36,674 bases of DNA from an uncultured Arthrobacter sp. (GTDB taxonomy: Bacteria; Actinomycetota; Actinomycetes; Actinomycetales; Micrococcaceae). The stretch is from positions 1 through 36,674 of the forward strand of contig NZ_CADCTE010000124.1 in assembly GCF_902805515.1 (NCBI RefSeq), in the 5' to 3' direction. This document shows positions 32,674 to 36,674 of the stretch, piece by piece. The notes below the pieces were generated by a model. The model had not been told where the DNA came from. It made no database searches and saw nothing but the letters and a program-made list of their open reading frames with translations. A program made the translations under genes and the position numbers. Within the stretch, counting starts at the first letter, position 1; the number at the start of each line of letters is the position of its first letter.

Positions 32674-33174
32674 CTAAGTGGCTGCGTCGATGGTTTGCAG
32701 GATCTCGTCGACGACGCGCTCGAGGGGCGCTGTGGCGTCGATGATGACGCCGTTCATTGGGACGTCCTCCTTTGCCGAATGCCACCGCGCGATACGTTCC
32801 CGATCGACCGGCTTCCCGCCGCCCCACTCCTCATCCGGCCGCTCGTCGAGCCTCCGGTTCAGGGTGTCCAGGTCGACGTCGAGGACAAACACGCCATCAA
32901 ATAGCTCAATGAACTTCGGGAAGTTCCGTGAACCCCCGCAGAAGAAGGTCACCGAAGAATCCTGATCGGCGGCCAGGGCCATCACCTTGTCCACCCGCCA
33001 GATATGGCGCTCATGTGCCGAGCCGTCGGTGGGCTCACCGGTCTCCGGGTCGCCCTGGTACGCCAGCTCGCGGTCGCCATGGATGGCCTGATAGCCACGC
33101 CGCTGCAGTTCCTCGCAGACCGACGTCTTGCCCGTGCCGGAAAGACCCTCGATCAGGTAGTTTCGAACGCCCAT
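32674..33174 (-). CDS. Small P-loop NTPase/kinase-like protein
   Basis: A 166-residue P-loop protein with Walker A GLSGTGKTS at residues 10-18. DLDTLNRRL and the late VIIDATAPLERVVDEIL segment resemble shikimate/gluconate-kinase-type small-molecule kinases, in which an Asp-Ala-Thr stretch near the end contacts nucleotide. An HxDRE-like HGDRELAY at 32-39 may be the acceptor site. No Shine-Dalgarno sequence is evident before the ATG. It converges with allB and shows no functional link to it. The substrate is unknown. Confidence 0.8.
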   Translation of the reverse strand: MGVRNYLIEGLSGTGKTSVCEELQRRGYQAIHGDRELAYQGDPETGEPTDGSAHERHIWRVDKVMALAADQDSSVTFFCGGSRNFPKFIELFDGVFVLDVDLDTLNRRLDERPDEEWGGGKPVDRERIARWHSAKEDVPMNGVIIDATAPLERVVDEILQTIDAAT

Positions 33175-33380
33175 CGCTGAAGAATACGGCGAATGGGCGG
33201 CGGGGTGCCTGTGTCGGCGGTCAATGCGGCGGCTCGTGTGCCCTCATCCGGTCAGGTTTAGGGCGGGCCCTCAGGTGCGGCTGGAGGAGATGCAGCGTTA
33301 CGGCTGGCCCTCGTGGCGTCAGCGGCGGACCTGCCGGCACCGAGGACTACCGGCCATTTCGCGGCCAGCCATTCAAGGCA

Positions 33381-33420
33381 TTGACAATCGTTAGGACTGC
33401 TTATAATCTTCAAGAGTCAA
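33381..33420 (+). promoter_or_regulatory. Promoter and possible operator of the marR-type gene
   Basis: TTGACA (33381-33386) and TATAAT (33402-33407) are both perfect, with a short 15-bp spacer. TTGACAATCG and CAAGAGTCAA form an imperfect inverted repeat across the promoter, a plausible site for autoregulation. The rest of the 255-bp gap 33175-33429 shows nothing. Confidence 0.55.
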
Positions 33421-33429
33421 AGGAGCAGC

Positions 33430-34110
33430 ATGGAAAGCCACGCACCGGGTATTGATCCGGTCACCCAGCCCCCGCTGGATGACCGGGTAGGGGACGGACT
33501 TGCACGTCTGGCCGACGCTCTGCGCTCCCAATCGTGGAAGGGCGCATCCAAGAACGGACTCACCCCTACCCAGGGGCGGGTGGTGGCCCTCCTGCAGAAC
33601 GCCCGGGAAGGACTGCGGCTGCCGGCGCTGGCCTCCGCGCTGGGTGTTACGGCTGCAACCGCCAGTGATGCCGTCGGCGCGCTGCGGAGAAAAGGTCTGG
33701 TTGAAAAGCACGTCGATGAAGCCGACCGGCGGGTGGCCAGCTTCGAACTCACGGATGCCGGGCGGATGATAGCGCTCGATGTTGCGCTCTGGCCGGCATT
33801 CCTCACCGAGGCGATCGACACGTTGCCATCGACGGAGCAGGAAAGCCTCCTGGTCTCCTTGATCAAAATCCTGCGCCACCTGCAACGTGCCGGGGAACTG
33901 CCGCCGCAGCGCATGTGTGTCAGCTGCACCTACTTTCAACCCAACGTCCGCCCGGAAGACCGCCGGAATTCACATGTATGCGCGTTCTTGGGTACCCCAT
34001 TCGGGAATCAGCACCTGCGGCTGGATTGCGCAGACCAGAACCCGGTTACCGATGATCGGGAAGCATCCGAGCTGTGGCAGCAGTTCATCGGAGGGCCATT
34101 GGAGAAGTAA
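33430..34110 (+). CDS. MarR-family regulator with four-cysteine C-terminal domain
   Basis: A 226-residue winged-helix regulator. The MarR core is at about residues 44-110, with recognition helix TAATASDAVGALRRKGL at 74-90 and wing DEADRRVASF at 96-105. A C-terminal extension holds CVSC (163-166), a His-x-Cys (182-184) and DC (199-200), that is Cys163, Cys166, Cys184 and Cys200. This arrangement suggests bound metal, an Fe-S cluster or a thiol switch. AAAGGAG precedes the ATG. It is upstream of an AhpD-fold gene in the same direction. A redox or electrophile sensor is likely (inference). Confidence 0.88.
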   Translation: MESHAPGIDPVTQPPLDDRVGDGLARLADALRSQSWKGASKNGLTPTQGRVVALLQNAREGLRLPALASALGVTAATASDAVGALRRKGLVEKHVDEADRRVASFELTDAGRMIALDVALWPAFLTEAIDTLPSTEQESLLVSLIKILRHLQRAGELPPQRMCVSCTYFQPNVRPEDRRNSHVCAFLGTPFGNQHLRLDCADQNPVTDDREASELWQQFIGGPLEK

Positions 34111-34232
34111 GGCCTGTACGCCAAAATTCCGCCTCTCAACAGGCGGGACGTGTCCACCGGGACACAAAGCGCGGGATGCCGGTCGCCACCAGCACCCCGC
34201 TTCAGAATCAACCCCTATCAAAGGAAATTCCG

Positions 34233-34784
34233 ATGACTCGAGTTAATCCCGTCAGCCCGGCAGATGCAAGCGAGCAGGTCAGCGGCATGTTCGCTGAGAT
34301 CAAGGGTGCCTTCGGTGTCGTACCGAAGATGTTCCAGGTCACAGGCAACTCCCCGGCCGCACTGGCATCGATGTGGGGCTCCTTCGGTGCATTGGGTGCA
34401 GGCACCTTGGATGCCAAGCTGGGCGAACAGATCGCGGTCGCCGTGGCCAACGCCAACTCCTGCGCATACTGCCTCTCGGCACACACCGCACTTGGACGCA
34501 AGGCCGGCGCTTCACAGGACGAGATGAGCGAAGCCCAGCTTGGGTCCTCCTCAAATCCCAGGACTGCCGCCGCCCTTACCTTTGCCCTGGAGTTGGTCGA
34601 GAAGCGTGGGCACGTCAGCGACGCCGACATGCGGGCCATCGCCGCTGCCGGCTACACCGAAGGGGAGATCGTCGAAATTGTGGCGCACGTTGCTCTGAAC
34701 CTCTTCACTAACTACATCAACGTAGCCCTCGAAGTCCCCAATGACTTCCCGGTCGTGTCCTTCCGCGCCCCGGCTGCGGCGTAG
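34233..34784 (+). CDS. Carboxymuconolactone decarboxylase/AhpD-family peroxidase-like protein
   Basis: A 183-residue CMD-fold protein. The redox motif is Cys77-x-x-Cys80 with His84 (SCAYCLSAH) and an upstream Glu65, the set used by AhpD-type alkylhydroperoxidases. The VPKMFQ lead and the C-terminal LNLFTNYINVALE helix are typical of the family. AAAGGA precedes the ATG. It follows the cysteine-rich MarR regulator by 122 bp, so thiol stress or a reactive carbon compound may induce it. The physiological substrate is unknown. Confidence 0.9.
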   Translation: MTRVNPVSPADASEQVSGMFAEIKGAFGVVPKMFQVTGNSPAALASMWGSFGALGAGTLDAKLGEQIAVAVANANSCAYCLSAHTALGRKAGASQDEMSEAQLGSSSNPRTAAALTFALELVEKRGHVSDADMRAIAAAGYTEGEIVEIVAHVALNLFTNYINVALEVPNDFPVVSFRAPAAA

Positions 34785-34805
34785 CACGTACAGGCAACTC
34801 TGACT

Positions 34806-34858
34806 GGAACCGCGGCGGTGCCGGACGGGCACCGCCTGCACGGCACTGCCGCGGTTCC
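34806..34858 (+). terminator. Hairpin terminator after the AhpD-like gene
   Basis: Eighteen-bp arms (starting GGAACCGCGGCGG), with one G-U pair, enclose a 17-nt loop. An alternative shorter hairpin (34815-34822 with 34828-34835) uses part of the left arm. The remaining gap to 35001 shows no gene. Confidence 0.65.
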
Positions 34859-35001
34859 GGCAGCTCCTCCGCCTTCCCATCCTTCACCGGTTTCGGCACC
34901 GGTCCGGCCGGAATCTGCTGATCACTTCCTTCATCAGCAGCACCCATTCCCTAGGGTCGACTTCGGACCTGCGGCGCCTTGTGGAAAACTGAGCCACCCG
35001 T

Positions 35002-36674
35002 CTACCGCGTTGCCGCCGGCCGGGTAACCTCCTCAAGGAGTTCCAGCACGTGCTGATACTGCTCGCCCGTGGCCCGGGTCATGCCCAGCTCGCAGGTCCG
35101 GTTGCACGAAGCGTGGGTGTCGGCGTCGAACTCCGCGATCTCGGCCGCCTGGCGCGCCGTTGCCGACGCCGTCAGCTCGGGGTGAAGCATGCCGCGGTCG
35201 CCGGCGAAGGCACAGCACCCCCAGTTTTCGGGGATCGAGACCTCCGTGGCGACAGCTCCGGCCACCGCCTCAAGCGCCGGATTCACTCCTAGCCGAGTGG
35301 AGGAGCAGGTGGGGTGAAGGGCCAGGGAGTCCCGCTTCTCGTACGGTCCGAGGACCGGCAGGATCCGTTCGGCGGCGAACTCGACGGCGTCAATCACACG
35401 CAGCGGGCGCTGACCGGGTGCGGGGACCTCACCGGCGATCACCGCGAGCAGGCCCTCGGTGCAGGAGGTCGCATCGCAGATCACCGGAAGCTCGCCGTCA
35501 CCGGTGGCCTCCCGCAGCGCCGCGAGGGTGCGGGCCGCCATGGCCTGCTGGCCGTCGGCCAGTCCCTTGGAGGACCAGGGCGTGCCGCAGCACAGCCCGT
35601 CGATGGCAGGCGGCACCAGCAGCGTCAGCCCGGCCCGCGCGCAGAGGTCCTCGAAGCTCACCTGCACCCCGGGCGAGGTGTTCCCGCCGGGTGACGCCGG
35701 CCCGAACATTGTCCCCACGCACGCCGGGAAGTACACAGCGTCCGTGGCACCCTCCGGTGCCGGGCGGTGCCGCCGTGAACCGCCGGCGGGCAGTTCGGGG
35801 GAGTGGAGCGGCACGGTGTCCGCGCCCAGGACGGCCCGGGCGAGATGGTTCGGCCCGCGGACGACCGGGGAGGGAAGCTTCGCGGTGAGGCTCAGGGCGG
35901 CGCCTGCTCCGCGGGTGACGCCGGCCCAGGAGCCGGCTGCGGCGGTGCCGATCCGCCCGGCGACGGGGGAAGCGTTCTCCCGCCGGAGCCGTTTCACCAG
36001 CGACCCGGTGTTGATGTCGACGGGGCACGCCGTCTGGCACATTCCGTCGACGGCGCAGGTCTGCAGCGACTCGTAGTCGTAGTCCTTCTCAAGCTCGGCG
36101 ACAAGGGTGGAATCGCCGTCGAGCCGTGCCTGTTCGATGGCACGCAGCGTGACGATGCGCTGCCGCGGCGTCAGGGTGAGGTCCTTGCTGGGGCAGGCGG
36201 GCTCGCAGTAACCGCAGGAGACGCACCGGTCCACCTCCTCGGCCACGGCGGGAACGGCCTTGAGGTGGCGCAGGTGCGCCTGCGGGTCCTCATTGAGGAT
36301 CACGCCCGGGTTCAGTACCCCGGCCGGGTCGAACAGCGCCTTGATCTCCCGCATCACCTCGTACAGTTCGTCGCCGTACTGGCGGCGCACGAAGGGCGCC
36401 ATGACGCGGCCGGTGCCGTGTTCTGCCTTGAGCGAGCCGCCCTCGCCGAGCACCAGGTCGACGAGGTCCTCGGTGAACGCCGCGTACCGCTCGAGTTCGG
36501 ACGCCGAGGCGAACCGGTCGGTGAGCATGAAGTGGATGTTCCCGTCCTTGGCGTGCCCGAAGATCACGCTGTCGCGGTACCCGTAGGTTCCGAACAGCGT
36601 GGTGAGCTCGGTGCAGGTGCGTGCCAGTGCCGGCACGGGGACGACGACGTCCTCGAGCAGCGCCGTGGTTCCCT
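35002..36674 (-). CDS. FAD-linked oxidase with Fe-S domains, D-lactate-dehydrogenase type (partial, 5' end outside window)
   Basis: The C-terminal 557 residues of a large fusion protein; the frame is open to the right edge, so the start is outside. Visible in order are the FAD-oxidase C-terminal domain (FGHAKDGNIHFML, AEHGTGR), a ferredoxin-type 4Fe-4S motif CVSCGYCEPACP, a second cluster motif CAVDGMCQTACP, and two CCG-type heterodisulfide-reductase-like motifs (CCGTPW, CCAFAG). This is the architecture of membrane-associated D-lactate or glycolate-type 2-hydroxyacid dehydrogenases that pass electrons to the respiratory chain. The missing N-terminal part should carry the FAD-binding domain. 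Near a glyoxylate-producing cluster a glycolate-type role is possible; D-lactate is the default. Confidence 0.88.
   Translation of the reverse strand, partial: GTTALLEDVVVPVPALARTCTELTTLFGTYGYRDSVIFGHAKDGNIHFMLTDRFASASELERYAAFTEDLVDLVLGEGGSLKAEHGTGRVMAPFVRRQYGDELYEVMREIKALFDPAGVLNPGVILNEDPQAHLRHLKAVPAVAEEVDRCVSCGYCEPACPSKDLTLTPRQRIVTLRAIEQARLDGDSTLVAELEKDYDYESLQTCAVDGMCQTACPVDINTGSLVKRLRRENASPVAGRIGTAAAGSWAGVTRGAGAALSLTAKLPSPVVRGPNHLARAVLGADTVPLHSPELPAGGSRRHRPAPEGATDAVYFPACVGTMFGPASPGGNTSPGVQVSFEDLCARAGLTLLVPPAIDGLCCGTPWSSKGLADGQQAMAARTLAALREATGDGELPVICDATSCTEGLLAVIAGEVPAPGQRPLRVIDAVEFAAERILPVLGPYEKRDSLALHPTCSSTRLGVNPALEAVAGAVATEVSIPENWGCCAFAGDRGMLHPELTASATARQAAEIAEFDADTHASCNRTCELGMTRATGEQYQHVLELLEEVTRPAATR

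Noticed and set aside
33175..33429. Small gene or RNA in the gap before the marR-type gene
   Set aside because: Frames here are shadows without ribosome binding sites, and apart from the promoter I see no hairpin or conserved RNA-like feature.

Overview
The window is about 36.7 kb of high-GC DNA (roughly two thirds G+C by eye) with GTG/TTG starts and many ATGA/GTGA/TGATG gene overlaps. Gene content points to an actinobacterium. An Arthrobacter-like Micrococcaceae member is the best guess (inference), because the urate/allantoin cluster contains malate synthase A coupled to a CitE-like DUF6986 protein and a cupin ureidoglycine aminohydrolase. I see no rRNA, tRNA, CRISPR array, transposase or phage gene.

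Region 1 (28-6123). A leftward five-gene operon encodes an asparaginase-type amidohydrolase, a CE4-fold deacetylase/imidase-like hydrolase, an MFS carrier and two SDR dehydrogenases. A divergent LacI-family regulator faces it, with two near-identical operator-like sites in the shared gap. It looks like an inducible uptake-and-hydrolysis module for a small amide or imide; the substrate is unknown.

Region 2 (6154-10412). A leftward operon carries pxpA, biotin carboxyl carrier, biotin carboxylase, pxpB and pxpC. It encodes the 5-oxoprolinase set plus every domain type of a urea-carboxylase-like enzyme, split into subunits. Its promoter appears to give a leaderless pxpA message.

Region 3 (10491-12809) has an uncharacterised beta-rich protein, a RibD/DHFR-like reductase and a CbbX/SpoVK-type AAA+ ATPase without its usual partners.

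Region 4 (13008-19614) is an accessory-looking block: an MmyB-type XRE regulator divergent from an SDR, an MFS exporter, two paralogous NADP-binding reductases, a SnoaL-like protein, a TetR regulator, and gene debris between them. The debris is the C-terminal half of a FrnE/DsbA protein and a nearly identical second copy of the SnoaL 3' end with its hairpin. Strong hairpins separate several units.

Region 5 (19833-32633) is a purine catabolic cluster. Xanthine dehydrogenase (xdhA, xdhB, with xdhC for cofactor maturation) makes urate. Urate oxidase, HIU hydrolase and OHCU decarboxylase take urate to allantoin. Allantoinase (allB) opens allantoin, and allE acts on ureidoglycine. A guanine deaminase feeds xanthine in, and malate synthase consumes glyoxylate. 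No allantoate amidohydrolase, ureidoglycolate lyase or dehydrogenase, or purine permease is recognisable here.

Region 6 (32674-36674) has a small P-loop kinase-like protein, a MarR regulator with a four-cysteine tail followed by an AhpD/CMD-fold protein, and the C-terminal part of a large FAD/Fe-S D-lactate-dehydrogenase-type oxidase that runs off the right edge.
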